From: Maratus speciosus
Taxonomy: Eukaryota; Arthropoda; Arachnida; Araneae; Salticidae
DNA length: 64,000 nt
Direction of reading: 5' to 3'
NCBI GenBank assembly: GCA_963932465.1
Contig: CAWVRF010001044.1
Coordinates: 248,001-312,000 of the forward strand
Positions 45,463 through 56,765 of the stretch are shown here, piece after piece. Numbering within the stretch: position 1 is the stretch's first letter; every line of letters begins with the position of its first letter. The notes under the pieces are model-generated. The model saw only the letters and a list, made by a program, of their open reading frames with translations. It had not been told where the DNA came from and ran no database searches. The translations under genes were made by a program, and so were the position numbers.

Positions 45463-48140
45463 CAGGGTGATTCATAAATATCGAAACAATAGGCTATTTC
45501 CTTAAATATTGCCCCTAGACCCATACTTCCAATTGCAAAGTTTCATAAAAAAAGGTGCAAAATTTAATGACATAAGTTGCAACTCCATAGGGGGTGTATT
45601 TGAAAAAAAAATACGAAAATTAAATTTTTATACGGCGCCCGTAGTGTAAAAATTCCAATCAAGAAAACTTTCCTTATCCATTCCTGAATTAAGCACAAAA
45701 AATTGCATCTTCATATCTGAAAAACTCGCAGAGTTATGGCCGTTTAAATAATTCATAAGGTTTTAAGGGATTAGACACAAATTAAAATGCGTGCAATCGA
45801 AGAAACAATGTTAGTTTAAGAGTTCTAGGAAACATGTAAAAAATATATTTGTTGAGGTAGAATTTTGATTTTTTTTTTCTTTTTTTGTGATGGTTAACCG
45901 TATAATTTGCAAATAAAATCACATCCTAATATTTCGCATAAAGTTTTTTAAAAATTTAAATGTTTAGTATTTTTCTAAAGCTGATTTAATTTAAAATCTT
46001 CATAACTCGAAACATTATTCATCGGATTTCAAATTTTTTTTTCATTTAATTAAAGAGGAAAGTATAATTTTAGTTTTGTTTCGGGAATTTTTCTAATTTT
46101 AATTTTAAAAATATTAAAAATATTTGCTTAAAAAATATGTAACTTATTTTTTAAAAAATCATATTTTCAAAAGTAATTTTTTTTTTTTAATTTGCCGAAA
46201 CAAAATTAATGTAAAATAATCAAAGAACACATGTTCCAAGTTTGCAACTTTTTAATTTACGATTAAAAAAGCATCATGCAGAAAAACGCATTTAAAGTTT
46301 TAAACATTGATTGGCTCCTAAGTAAATATTTAAATGCATTTTAAAAAATTGCACATGAAAAAGTCACTTCTTTCGGTAGCTTAAACTTCCGATTCAGTTT
46401 AACTTTTGCCGTTTCCTCCATCTTTTTGTACTACTTAAATGTCCATAAAGAAATGTTTAATGTAGAATTTGAAACAATGCTTTTTCAAACATGCCGATTA
46501 AGAGTTTTTCATAATTTTAGCCCTTACAAATTCAGGCTTTTTATCGCCCCGGCGAGACCGATAAAAAAGTCTGTATACTGGGGCCAGGCCAGACCCGAGA
46601 TTGGCGACTTTTTTCTGAAGACTCGGCCAGGCCGGGCCGATCGTATTTTTTCATACCGAAGCGGGTGTTGGTGTGATTTATGACGGCCAATTATCTATAC
46701 GAGGGATGTGGGCCCGAAACGGGGGTGCCTTCCGTGGAGGTCTTTCTTAGGGAACCTAACCAGTATTTACGCAAAGATATCCAAGGTTCGAAGAAAACCA
46801 CTGAAAACTCCAAACGATTAAGCCGAAGGACACGATTGGGTTCGAAACCAGCATGAGAGCAGAACCTCTCGGCCACTGGTTATACCGAACCGGGACTGGC
46901 TTCCTTATTCCTAGGTCTCCCCTGGGCGAAATTTTCAGTCCCGGTCTCGAGACAACCCATATTAAAATCATTATCTCTGACTGACCTAACCCGTGCAAAA
47001 ATAACTAAAATTTGGCTCAGCCCAAAAACCTTTACAACAAATGCATGTATTTTTAAATGGCCATTATTTTACAATAAAATTTTAAAATTCATATTTTTAA
47101 AGGATAGTAGATTTTAAGGCAAAAAATTTGAAATACAGTAAAACTAGTGAAAAAAATCTGCCTATGACGGAATCCTTTCTTAAACGGAAATATCTGTTGA
47201 TCCATGGAAAATGAATATAATAATGCCTGAGGAAAAATAGACTACATTTACAACTCCTAAGAAGGGAACTTGTCTATAACGCTTTTTTTTTTCTTTCGTA
47301 TGTGATTCCATCTTAAAAGATTTTACTTTATAGCATTTTTCATTGTCTCTAACACATGGAATATGGATTAACGTTATTAAAGAAGAAGTGAATCATTTAC
47401 ATAAAATAGAGATTTATTAATAAAACAAATAATCACAGCTTTTGGCACTTCTTTAAAAAAAATAAATATAAACATGAAAAAAGAAAAGATATAATAAGTA
47501 TTTTTGGTCAGAACTCTTCCATACGAAACTACTTTTAACCATATCGATGTAAAAAACTATGCAGAAATTCAGTCAGGTCAGGTCAGGCTACGATTTGAAC
47601 TTTTTTCCAGGCCAGGCAAGGTCGAACTTTTTTCCCTATGGGTCGGTTCGGGACCGGACCTAGATATTTCGACCCGTGCAGACCTCTAGTGCAGACCACC
47701 AGCATACTTTGAAAACAAGTTTAACGTAAAATCTATACGCTGCCTATTTTATGTCCAAAGAAGAGGCACTGTCTTATATCGACTTTTAATAATGTACAAT
47801 TTGTGGCTGATCCCTATCTTGCATTCAAAATGAGTCAAAAACTCGTCGCTCAGAGGCATGGATAAATGGTATAAGTCACGAATTTTAAACATATCGAGAT
47901 GAATTTTTTTGTGTTTAATTCAGGAATAGATATGGAAAATTTCCTAATTGGGAATTTTACTCTACGGGGCCCGTATAAAAATTTAATTTTTGTATTTTCT
48001 CATATAGACCCCCCATGGAGTTGAAACTTATCTCATCAAATTTTGCACCTTTTTTTATGAAACTTTTCAATTGGAAGAATGTGCCTAGGGGCAATATTTA
48101 AGAAGATAACCTATTGTTTCGATATTTATGAATCACTCTG
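45463..48140. mobile_element. M2: TA-targeted element with ~265-bp inverted ends
   Basis: The left end CAGGGTGATTCATAAATATC and the inverse of the right end differ by one base over about 31 bp, with TA on each side. Homology of the arms continues to about 45725 and 47890 (TTCCTGAATTAAGCACAAAA and its complement). This suggests a Tc1/mariner-type non-autonomous element that took in other DNA. The interior contains the GGCC-rich repeat at 46540-47695. No transposase is visible. Confidence 0.72.
46540..47695. repeat. GGGCC-rich dispersed repeat, also at 58800-59820
   Basis: Positions 46870-47695 align in order with 58800-59820: CCGGGACTGG, CCCATATTAAAATCATT, CTGCCTATGACGGAATC, AAGAAGGGAACTTGT, TTTTTGGTCAGAA and GTCAGGTCAGG-type G/C words. 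It ends CCCGTGCAGACCTCTAG. The protein-like frames over the G/C-rich parts are repeat artefacts. Confidence 0.6.
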
Positions 48141-48234
48141 TATATATATATATATATATACACACACAAGTATGGAAAAATATTCTACAATTTCACTTCT
48201 AATATGGATTTTTTTTATATTAAAAATTAAGTTA

Positions 48235-48765
48235 GATTAATTTATAATAATTGTGTTAAAAATTATGTCTAATATAATTACGCATGCAGCGTTTACTGCA
48301 GTTCCAAAAATAATCTTCGATTTATTCTGTTGAGTTGATTCAGATACCGACCAACTATCTGTGATGGTTAAAGGTTACTTTGTTACTTGAGTGAATGAGT
48401 CCTCCAGATTCGCCTGGGATGGCTCAGTCGGTAGAGCAATATATATACAGACACTTAATTTTTATAACGGCTGTAAATTTCCAAGTGGGTGAAAAAAATC
48501 CGGGCCAGGATTCGAACCAGGGATGTCTTGGCTGAAGCCTAAATGCTCTACCGACTGAGCCATCCCGGGCGAATCTGGAGGACTCATTCACTCGAGTAAC
48601 AAAGTAACCTTTAACGATCACAGATAGCTGGTCTGATATCTGAATCAACAGAATAAATCGAAGGTTATTTTTGGTACTGCAGTAAACGCTGCATGCGTAA
48701 TTATATTAGAATAATTTTTAACACAATTATTATAAATTAATCTGTTCTTTTATTCGAAACAAAAT
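48235..48765. repeat. Inverted duplication with a tRNA-like head
   Basis: The arms 48235-48438 and 48553-48765 are inverted copies (CAGCGTTTACTGCAGT, AAGGTTACTTTGTTACT, GAGTCCTCCAGATTCGCC). The left arm runs into the first part of a tRNA-like sequence on the plus strand (GGGATGGCTCAGTCGGTAGAGCA, cut at an ATATAT run). The right arm carries the fuller version on the minus strand. Confidence 0.75.
48497..48571 (-). other. tRNA-like sequence (SINE head or tRNA relic)
   Basis: On the minus strand, GGGATGGCTCAGTCGGTAGAGC is a tRNA D-arm with a good box A, and GGTTCGAATCC is a perfect box B. The anticodon loop would read CTTCAGC (UCA). The anticodon stem is poor, the acceptor stem pairs only in part and one T-stem pair is mismatched. 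It is therefore more likely a tRNA-derived repeat than a working gene. Confidence 0.6.
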
Positions 48766-49731
48766 CGCCCAAATTCTTTGCGTCAAGTAGACGTTGCTCG
48801 AGCCCACAAATTCTATTCCAAGTGAACGCTCACTACGATCTGAATCTGGCAAAAAATAACACAATATGGTATTTGTTTTGTAGATTTTTTTTAAAATATG
48901 AAATTTAAATTTTCGCATGGTTCAACTTTCATAAAAATATGTTAAATTTAGAAAAATTTTCTCCGTCCTGCCAATTAGTAAAACAATAACTATTCTACTC
49001 ATCTACGACCAAACTTACTGGATTATGATACTTTGAATTTTATGAAATTTCGGAAATTTCCAACACTACAAAAACAGTCGGTCTGTTTTTAGTATTTTGA
49101 AGGGATACACGGATGAAAATGTTCAAAAAACTTTTAAACACATATATATTACATATATCATAGATGAAAACTAAATTCATGAGGAAGTAACTGTAGCTTT
49201 TACTAAACAAAATGACTCTAAGAATTTGACAGATCTGTTTTATTGAAAGTTCGATTTAAAGGAGAAGAGGTTGAAACTCAATACATATAATAATAAAAAA
49301 GTTCATAATTCTCTGTTCAAGATAAAAAAGTGTTTATATATTAAGAGTAGTTAATCAAATCTATCTTAGTTCTTCTAATACTAATAAACTTCCATTCATT
49401 TTATGTGACGTAATCTACTGAAAAAAGAGTGGTGAATTTTAAAAATAATCGGACGATGAGAAAGGTGATGTGATGATGTTCGCTTCGTTCTCCAAGTCCA
49501 CGGTACCATCAGCTGGAAGCACTAAAAATAAGGCTAAATTTAAGATATACATTCATTTATTAAACAGTTTCATATAAAAAATTATTAAAAGTTTCAAAGT
49601 AAAATATTTTGTGCATATGTAAACCACAATAAATAGTCTTATTGTTTACATCCATTTTTACCAACGGAAAAATGATCGAATTTGAACATATTTTTTCTTT
49701 TTGCACAAATAATAATAATAGAAAAATTACT
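48766..49731. other. Unassigned A+T-rich sequence
   Basis: No coding region or repeat termini were recognised. Confidence 0.5.
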
Positions 49732-49852
49732 GTTGCAGACAGGGACGTAGCTACAGGGGGGGGTGTGGGGGGGTGCGACACCCCCCCACATTTGGTAAAC
49801 TCGTATACATTCGGTAATTTCACTTTTGCTCAATCATTACATCATTTGGCTC

Positions 49853-49858
<6 letters not shown>

Positions 49859-49904
<46 letters not shown>
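49859..49904. repeat. T run of about 45 nt
   Basis: A long run of T lies near the left end of element G. The adjoining frame of repeated Phe codons is an artefact. Confidence 0.9.
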
Positions 49905-49908
<4 letters not shown>

Positions 49909-50539
49909 ATTTTTAAAAACATATTACAAAATTTATTACAAAACAGAAAACAATGTCAAAGCATGCTTAAAATTATTAAATATTTTCTAATTAGAAACTT
50001 CCTTTCTCATTGCATTATGTAAGTTTTTTTTTTCGCTCGAAGTCTATTGCAATTTCACTTTTTAACTATTTTATGGGCGCAAGAAGCGGAGGGAGGGGGG
50101 GGTCCATGATACAGTATCCCTTGGGAGAAGAAATATACCTTCTTATTTCTATGCAGTATCCCTGTAAGCTAGGAGATTGGGGTAGAGAATATCTTCCCTT
50201 CATTCAAGAAAGGAACCAGGAGAAAAAGGCCTTGAGGGTAAATGGTACACGTATAGTACACTCCTTGACCAATGCAAATGAAATTAGAAGGACAGATTTC
50301 TTGTTCCTTAAAATTCGTTTTGCTGGACTCTGAAAGCTATGGGGGGGGGGGGGGGATATTTCGCAGTCTTTTCGGGGGACAGAATCTCGCCAGATGTTTA
50401 CTGTTCTATCGTCTGTTTTTCAAAGCAAAATATAAGAGAGAACTGGGAATTTTTTCTTATCAAAGAACGGTGTAATAACATTACATCAGCTACTAGGGAT
50501 GTACCGAATGGTGATTTTAACCGAATACCGAATATTCGG

Positions 50540-52500
50540 CCTAGAGGCGAATTGGTACTGAATATTCGGCAAGCCGAATTAACTGTTAGGCCGAATTCAC
50601 TGTTAGGCCGAATATTAACTATTTGGCCGAATAGTAACTATTTGGCCAAACACCAAATATTCGGCTGGTCGAATATTTTAAAATTTTATTAATTAAAAAA
50701 GTTTCATATTTCATGGCTTCTTCTGGAGAATTAAAAGTGAATAACTTGTCTTTTTTAATTCTAAAACAGACAACTCAGCAAAAAATAACTTTTGTACCGA
50801 ATATTCGGCCTACAGGCGAGCCGGATACCGAATATTCGGCTAGTCGAATTAACTGTTAGACTGAATACCAAATATTCGGCCAGCCGAGTAGTAACTATTC
50901 GACCAAATACCAAGTATTCGGCTGCTCGAATACTTTTATATTTCAAAGATTAAAGGCATTAAAATGTTAAATTTTAAAACAATTTTACATAATATTTAAT
51001 GCAGAAACTTACATATTGATACACAAGAACTTTTTAAAGTAAACTTTATGCATGAAAAAAATCTGCTTTGAGTTATTTAAGAAGATAATTTTAAAATTTT
51101 ATTAATTAAAAAAGTTTTATATTTCCTGGTGAATTAAACCAAGTGAATATATATATATTTTAAACTAGCAAAAATAACTTTTGTACCAAATATTCGGCCT
51201 GCAAGGCGAGCCGGATACCGAATATTCGGCTAGTCGGATTAACTGTTAGGCTGAATACCGAATATTCGGCCAGCCGAGTAGTAACTATTCGGCCAAATAC
51301 CAAATTCGGCTGGTCAAATACTTTTATATTTCAAAGATTAAAGGCATTAAAATGTTAAATTTTAAAACAATTTTACATAATATTTAAGGCAGAAACTTGC
51401 ATATTGATACACAAGAACTGTTTACAAGTAAACTTTATGCATGAAAAAAAATATGCTTTGAGTTATTTAAGAAGAGAATTTTAAAATTTTATTAATTAAA
51501 AAAGTTTTATATTTCATAGCTTCTTCTGGTGAATTAAACCAAGTGAATATATATATTTTTTAATTCTAAAACAAACAATTCAGTAAAAATAACTTTTGTA
51601 CCGAATATTCGGCCTACAGGCGAGCCGGATACCGAATATTCGGCTAGTCGAATTAACTGTTAGGCCGAATACCGAATATTCGGCCAGCCGAGTAGTAACT
51701 ATTCGGCCAAATACCAAGTATTATAGTAAATGATACACAAGAACTTTTTAAAGTAAACTTTTTGCATGAAAAAAATCTGCTTTGAGTTATTTAAGAAGAG
51801 AATTTTAACATTTATTAATAAAAAAAGTATTATATTTCACACTGTAAAAAAATACGACGTTTTCCTGTAGGAATCGGAAAAATAGTTGCCCTTATCGTAC
51901 CGGAAAAAATTCCGACACAGATCGGAATAAAATCCGTAAAATACCGTTTTATTGACTAGTTCCTTTTTTTTTTACGGATTTTATTCCAAGCTGGATCGGA
52001 AAATTTTCCGGTACGATAAGAGCAGCTATTTTTCCGATTCCTACAGGAAAACTGGTTGGATTTTTTTTTACAGTGCATGGCTTCTTTTGGTGAATTAAAC
52101 CAAGTGAAAAATATTTTTTTTAATTCTAAAACAAACAATTCGGCAAAAATAAATTTTTTTACCGAATATTCGACTCGTCGAACTAACTGTTAGGCAGAAT
52201 TCCGAATATTCGGCCAGTCGAGTAGTAACTATTCGGCCAAATACCAAGTATTCGGCTGTTCGAATACTTTTATATTTCAAAGATTAAAGGCATTAAAATG
52301 TTAAATTTAAAAACAATTTTACATAATATTTAATGCAAAAACTTACATATTGATATGCAAGAACTTTTTACAGGTAAACTTTATATATTAAAAAAATCTG
52401 CTTTGAGTTATTTAAGAAGAGAATTTAAAAATTTTATTAATTAAAAAGTTATATATTTCATGGATTTTCTGGTGCATTAAAGCAAGTGAATATATATATA
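50540..52500 (+). repeat. Array of ~320-415-bp units built on CCGAATATTCGG
   Basis: The palindrome CCGAATATTCGG and variants recur with GGCGAGCCGGATACCG, TTAACTGTTAGGC and AGTAACTATTCGGCC. Larger units restart near 50796, 51184, 51599 and 52158 (after removing the inserted MITE). A/T-rich spacers with TTTATATTTCAAAGATTAAA join them. Confidence 0.75.
51840..52075. mobile_element. CACTG-ended MITE, 236 bp
   Basis: The ends CACTGTAAAAAAA and TTTTTTACAGTG enclose two inverted arms with TTCCTGTAGGAATCGGAAAA and CGTACCGGAAAA. It is flanked by a 2-bp CA repeat. The site without it (ATTTCATGGCTTC) is seen in neighbouring units at about 50708. Confidence 0.78.
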
Positions 52501-53719
52501 TATATTTAATTCTGAAACAAACAACTCAGGAAAAATAACTTTTCTATTGACTTTGATTTAGCAAGGAAGTTTTTAAAAGCATCTTAGATCAGTGTTTCCA
52601 ATGGGCGATTATTTTCATAGATTGTAAACATACACATTGTTCCTAAAAAATTGTAATAAACTTTCAACAGAGATGTGGTCAAATGTGATCAAGACAAAAA
52701 AATTTTGAACAAGAAACAACACATCACTCCATTTATTCCATCAAAATTACAATACATTCAGTCAAAAATTCTGGGTGTGCAACTGTTGTTCCTAAAAAAT
52801 TGTAATAAACTTTCAACAGAGATGTGGTCAAATGTGGTCAAGACAAAAAAATTTTGAACAAGAAACAACACATCACTCCATTTATTCCATCAAAATTACA
52901 ATACATTCAGTCAAAAATTCTGGGTGTGCAACAAGCCGAAACTGAATTTTCGTTCACAACTTTATCAGTAAATGAAGATATTTTAGCAAGATTTGTTTCA
53001 TATTAATTTAGTTTGTACTAAATATTATGATATCATTGAAAATGACTGAATTTTGGCCAGTGACGCAGTATAAATACTGTAAATTGCAATCTGAATAAAG
53101 GAATGCCTGCCTCATAGTTGTTTAAATATGAAAAGGGGCAATTTCCAGCACTTCTCATCATGATATTATATTTCACAGAAATCAAAGCAAGTTTGTTAAA
53201 AGTATAGCTATGATATCTTCGTTAGGGTTAACAAATGAAAATCTAAGTTTGACCTCGAATGAGATGAGATACGCTTTATTTATAACTGAATAAGTGCATT
53301 GCGATTATGGTTTCCTGAACAAAAATTGTCCTTTTTGCTGTGTATTATCAACCCTGAAAGTTTTTCTGTTTGATTAGAAACGCCCTTTTTGTGAAAAAGC
53401 AAGAAACAGATTATTTACTAAAAAAGGTTCAGGAACTTGCATTTTTACATTGTTAATTTCTATGAAAATCCCCATTAATGGTTAATTTTCTTAAGTAATA
53501 CTTTACAAAAAGCAAAAATGTAAAAACATTCTCTTTTACTTAAATATGATTCTGTTTCTAATTATTGTGACTATATTTATAAGTTGACAGTTAGAAGTAG
53601 AAATTGTGTAAGATTTTTAAAAATGTTTTAGAAGTTTTTTAAGTATTCGGTAACATGGCCGAAGAGGTCGAATACAGAATAGATACCGATTATTCGGTGC
53701 ATCCCTATTAGCTAACTAT

Positions 53720-54408
53720 ATACAATGGTATTGTCTATCTTCGAAAAACTAAAAATTTCTTGAAAAAATATTTAAAAAAGAATGCGGGAAAAAAATCCTT
53801 AAGGCTGTTCTCAAATCAAAAGAGCTACTTTCTGAGACATTTCTGAATTCATTTTTGTTCGGAAATTGGAAGGTGTTGTTATTCAGAAACTATGTAGTTG
53901 AAAGACGTTTTCCATTTTTTTGTAACGCAAAAGATTTTTCAGAAAATATTGTCAAAGTTGGCGTTTTGAATTCCAGACGCGGCAGCTCGAGAAAGACAAA
54001 AAACTTGTCATGTGACCACAATTGCTTATAACTCGTTAAGTAATTTCATCAAAAACTGTAAAACTAGTTTCCATTGTATTCTGCTTCAACAGTCAGGCCT
54101 GCCAATATGCTTAAAGATGAGACAGAAAATGTGTCAGAAAATTTTGCGTTGTTGAGTAGGAAGCTCGAGAACCGCTTTAAAGAAAAATAATAATAAGATA
54201 AAGAACTATAAAACATTGGATTTTTTCCTTTGTAACTTAATATAAACCGACGACGATATGTTTTGAGATCTGGATCTGTTCTTGCTACATACGGAGATAT
54301 ATGCCGTATAAACTCTCTCTGGATTTTTTAAAGAAGCTCCGTATACCCCCTGCTTCTAAAATAAAGCATTAGCGTAAACTGTATCCATGAATGTTCATGA
54401 CTTTAGCG
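53720..54408. other. Dispersed repeat shared with element E and 56620-56880
   Basis: Positions 53800-53950 match the complement of 24030-24140 in element E (ACTATGTAGTTGAAAGACG region). In part they also match 56620-56880 (CAGAAAAT...GTCAAAGTTGGCGTTT). No coding region is supported. Confidence 0.55.
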
Positions 54409-55982
54409 TAGGGATGCACAACCTGTGGCCCGCGATGGGATAACAAGTGGCCGGCGAATTTCGTCAATTTACAAATGACAAAAATTGCAATTTTTGATAA
54501 TAGATTGCAGGAAAAAATCGCGAATTTCGTCAATTTTCCGCGGAAAACGCAAATTTCGTCAATCAGCTAATAATTGCGAATGTCATTAATCGTCTAGCCG
54601 ATACCATTTGTATCAATAAAGGAAATTCCCGAGTTGCTAATTTCGTCAGTCGCAAGTCAAAAATACCTCGAATTTCGTCGGTCGCGCGCGTGATCGAGCA
54701 CGAGAAAATCGTGAGTTTAGTCAGTTTATTACGAGAAAAAGTCGCGAATTTCGCCAATTTGCCGAGAGAAAATTGCAAATTTCGTTAGTCAATTAAGAAT
54801 TGCGATTTTCGTTGACTTGAGTGCGGAAAAATCGAGTTTCAGTTTCGTCCATCGGGCGCCGAAAAATCGCAAGTTTCTTAGATCGGGTGCGGTAAAATCA
54901 AGAGTTTCGTCGATCAGGCACGAAAAAATCGTGAGTTTCATCAATCGGGTGCGGAAAAATCGCGCGTTTCGTCAGTTTATTGCAATAAAAAGTCGTGATT
55001 ATCGCCAATTTCCCGTGGGAAATTGCAAATTTCGTCAGTCATTTAAGATATGCGAATTTCGCTGATCAGGCGCGGAAAAATCGCAAGGTTTGTCGATCGG
55101 GCGTGGAAAAATTGGAAATTTCGTTGATCGGCTGCTGAAAAATCGTGAGTTTCACCAGTTTATCGCGAGAAAGAGCCGCGAATTTTGCCAATTTGCCAAG
55201 GATTTTAGTCAGTTAAGAATCGCGAATTTCGTCGACCGAAAAAATTGCGAGTTCTGTCTATCGAGCGTGGAAAAATTGCGAAATTTGTCGATCTGGCGCG
55301 AAAAAAATCGCAAATTTCGTTGATCGGACAGAGGAAACATCGCGAATTTTGTCGATTAGGTGCAAAAAATGGCAAATTTCGTCGATCGGCTATGGTAAAG
55401 TCGCGTGTTTCGGTAGTTTATCGCGAGAAAAGTTGTGAATTCCGACAATTCAACACGGGAAAAAATTGAAAATTTCGTCAGTCAGTTAACAATCGCGAAT
55501 TTCGTTGACTGGGCGTGGAAAAATCGCGAATTTGTCGGTGAAGCGCAGGAAAATCTAAAATTTTGTTGATCGGCTGCAGAAAAATTGAGAGTTTCGTCAA
55601 TTTAACTTCGTTCATAAAGTTCACATTTTCTTCGGCACTAACCACTTTCATGCCTATGTTTGTTTTTTAGCACTTTTAATAAAGCAAAATTTAATCCCCC
55701 CGAATAAAGGCAAGGAATATTTTCACTCCTTGAAAATAATCTTTGCTATATCTCTGTTATATATGCAAACATAAACTGTTGATATATCCAACTGAATTGG
55801 ATATGACATGTTGACTGGGTAGGGAAACCTAAAGGGATAAAGCTGCCACTCTTCTGAAACCATGTTTTTTATAGGCCACAGATCTCCCCGAAATAGAATA
55901 ATCTCTGTTTTACTGATGTGGCCCTCGACAACCCAGGAATTTTTGTAAGTGGCCCTTCTCTTAAAAAGGTTGTGCACCCCTA
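54409..55982. mobile_element. hAT-like element I carrying a degenerate satellite
   Basis: The ends are TAGGGATGCACAACCTGTGG and, read inversely, TAGGGGTGCACAACCTTTTT, with GGCCC words behind each. These match the known (C)AGGGGTGCACAACC class of hAT termini. The flanks do not give a convincing 8-bp duplication. The interior is the TCGCGAATTTCGTC satellite. Confidence 0.62.
54450..55600 (+). repeat. Degenerate short-unit satellite inside element I
   Basis: Units of roughly 35-45 bp repeat AAATCGCGAATTTCGTC, GATCGGGCGCGGAAAAATCG and GTTTATCGCGAGAAA. Two recurring subtypes, one with GTCAGTTAAGAAT and one with GTTTATCGCGAG, hint at a larger mixed unit. Open frames here are repeat artefacts. Confidence 0.72.
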
Positions 55983-55990
55983 CAGTATAC

Positions 55991-56760
55991 CCTTTGTTTT
56001 TTTACGACTGCAACACTGGTTCTTGTCATTTAGTTCGAAAAGATATTTTTTATTTATGTTTTTGAACTTGTTTTAAAATCATCAGTTATATTGATATATA
56101 TAAAGACAAGAGCAGTGATGATAAGCATTAATCTTTCTTCTAATTGGCCTTTTGAGACACACATTTACTTTCTGCTGCAAAAACTGAAAGCAGTATTTTT
56201 CTTAGTTTTCTGAAATGAAGGGATCTCAAAGTTAATTAAAAAAAAATCCTTTGACTTGAATTAGTATAATTCATGCAACAGAATCAACGCAACAGCTCAC
56301 AAAAAAATGCAAGCAAAGTAATTTTGCTGAAAATAAAATAATTTTCCACTCTGTCTATCTATACCCTCTCGCCCCTTTCCCTTCTCCATCGAAAAAAAAA
56401 AAAACCTTTGTGTTCAAAACTCTTTTTTTATTGAAATTAAAATGACAATATTTAATTTTATACTTATGCTCAATTGCTCAACATGATATTTGACTATTTC
56501 AATTCTGCTAACTTTCTATGTTACGAGTTTCAGTTTAAAAATTCAACAGAAAAAATATCCTACAAATAAAATGTAGCTTTGATTAGCCACATTTTGTGGT
56601 TTTTAAAAACTATTTAAAGCTGTTCTGAAATCGTAACTTGCATCTTTTTTTTACACTTTCGTGAAGAAATTTTCATTTTTAAATACGCGAAATTTGCAGA
56701 TATTCTTTCTTATTCGTAAACGAATAGCGTTTCTCTTTTTTTTCTATAAAGGTAACTGAT
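55991..56760. other. Unassigned A+T-rich sequence
   Basis: The first 600 bases hold nothing recognised. The last part (56620 onward) is related to 53800-53950. Confidence 0.45.
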
Positions 56761-56765
56761 TTTTC

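Larger units (their letters stand above)
50494..53707. mobile_element. hAT-like element H with CCGAATATTCGG array
   Basis: The left end TAGGGATGTACCGAATG and right end, read inversely TAGGGATGCACCGAATAATC, are classic hAT-type. The flanks TCAGCTAC and TTAGCTAA match at six of eight positions. The interior to about 52500 is an array built on CCGAATATTCGG. A 149-bp segment is tandemly duplicated at 52637-52932. A short open piece ending TLSVNEDILARFVSY (to 53006) may be the tail of a decayed transposase, but that is only a guess. Confidence 0.72.

Noticed and set aside
46426..46998. Arg/Gly/Pro-rich frames on both strands
   Set aside because: They come from the degenerate GGGCC repeat and occur on both strands, as expected for palindromic G/C-rich text.
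48411..48438. A second tRNA gene on the plus strand
   Set aside because: Only the D-arm part is present; it is cut by an ATATAT run and lacks anticodon and T arms.
49642..50022. 126-codon frame with a run of Phe codons
   Set aside because: It reads through a 45-nt T run and the terminal repeat of element G, so it is a homopolymer artefact.
54817..55469. Several 70-80-codon frames rich in Arg, Lys, Phe and Ser
   Set aside because: They lie entirely in the degenerate satellite and repeat the same words in different frames; no domain is present.
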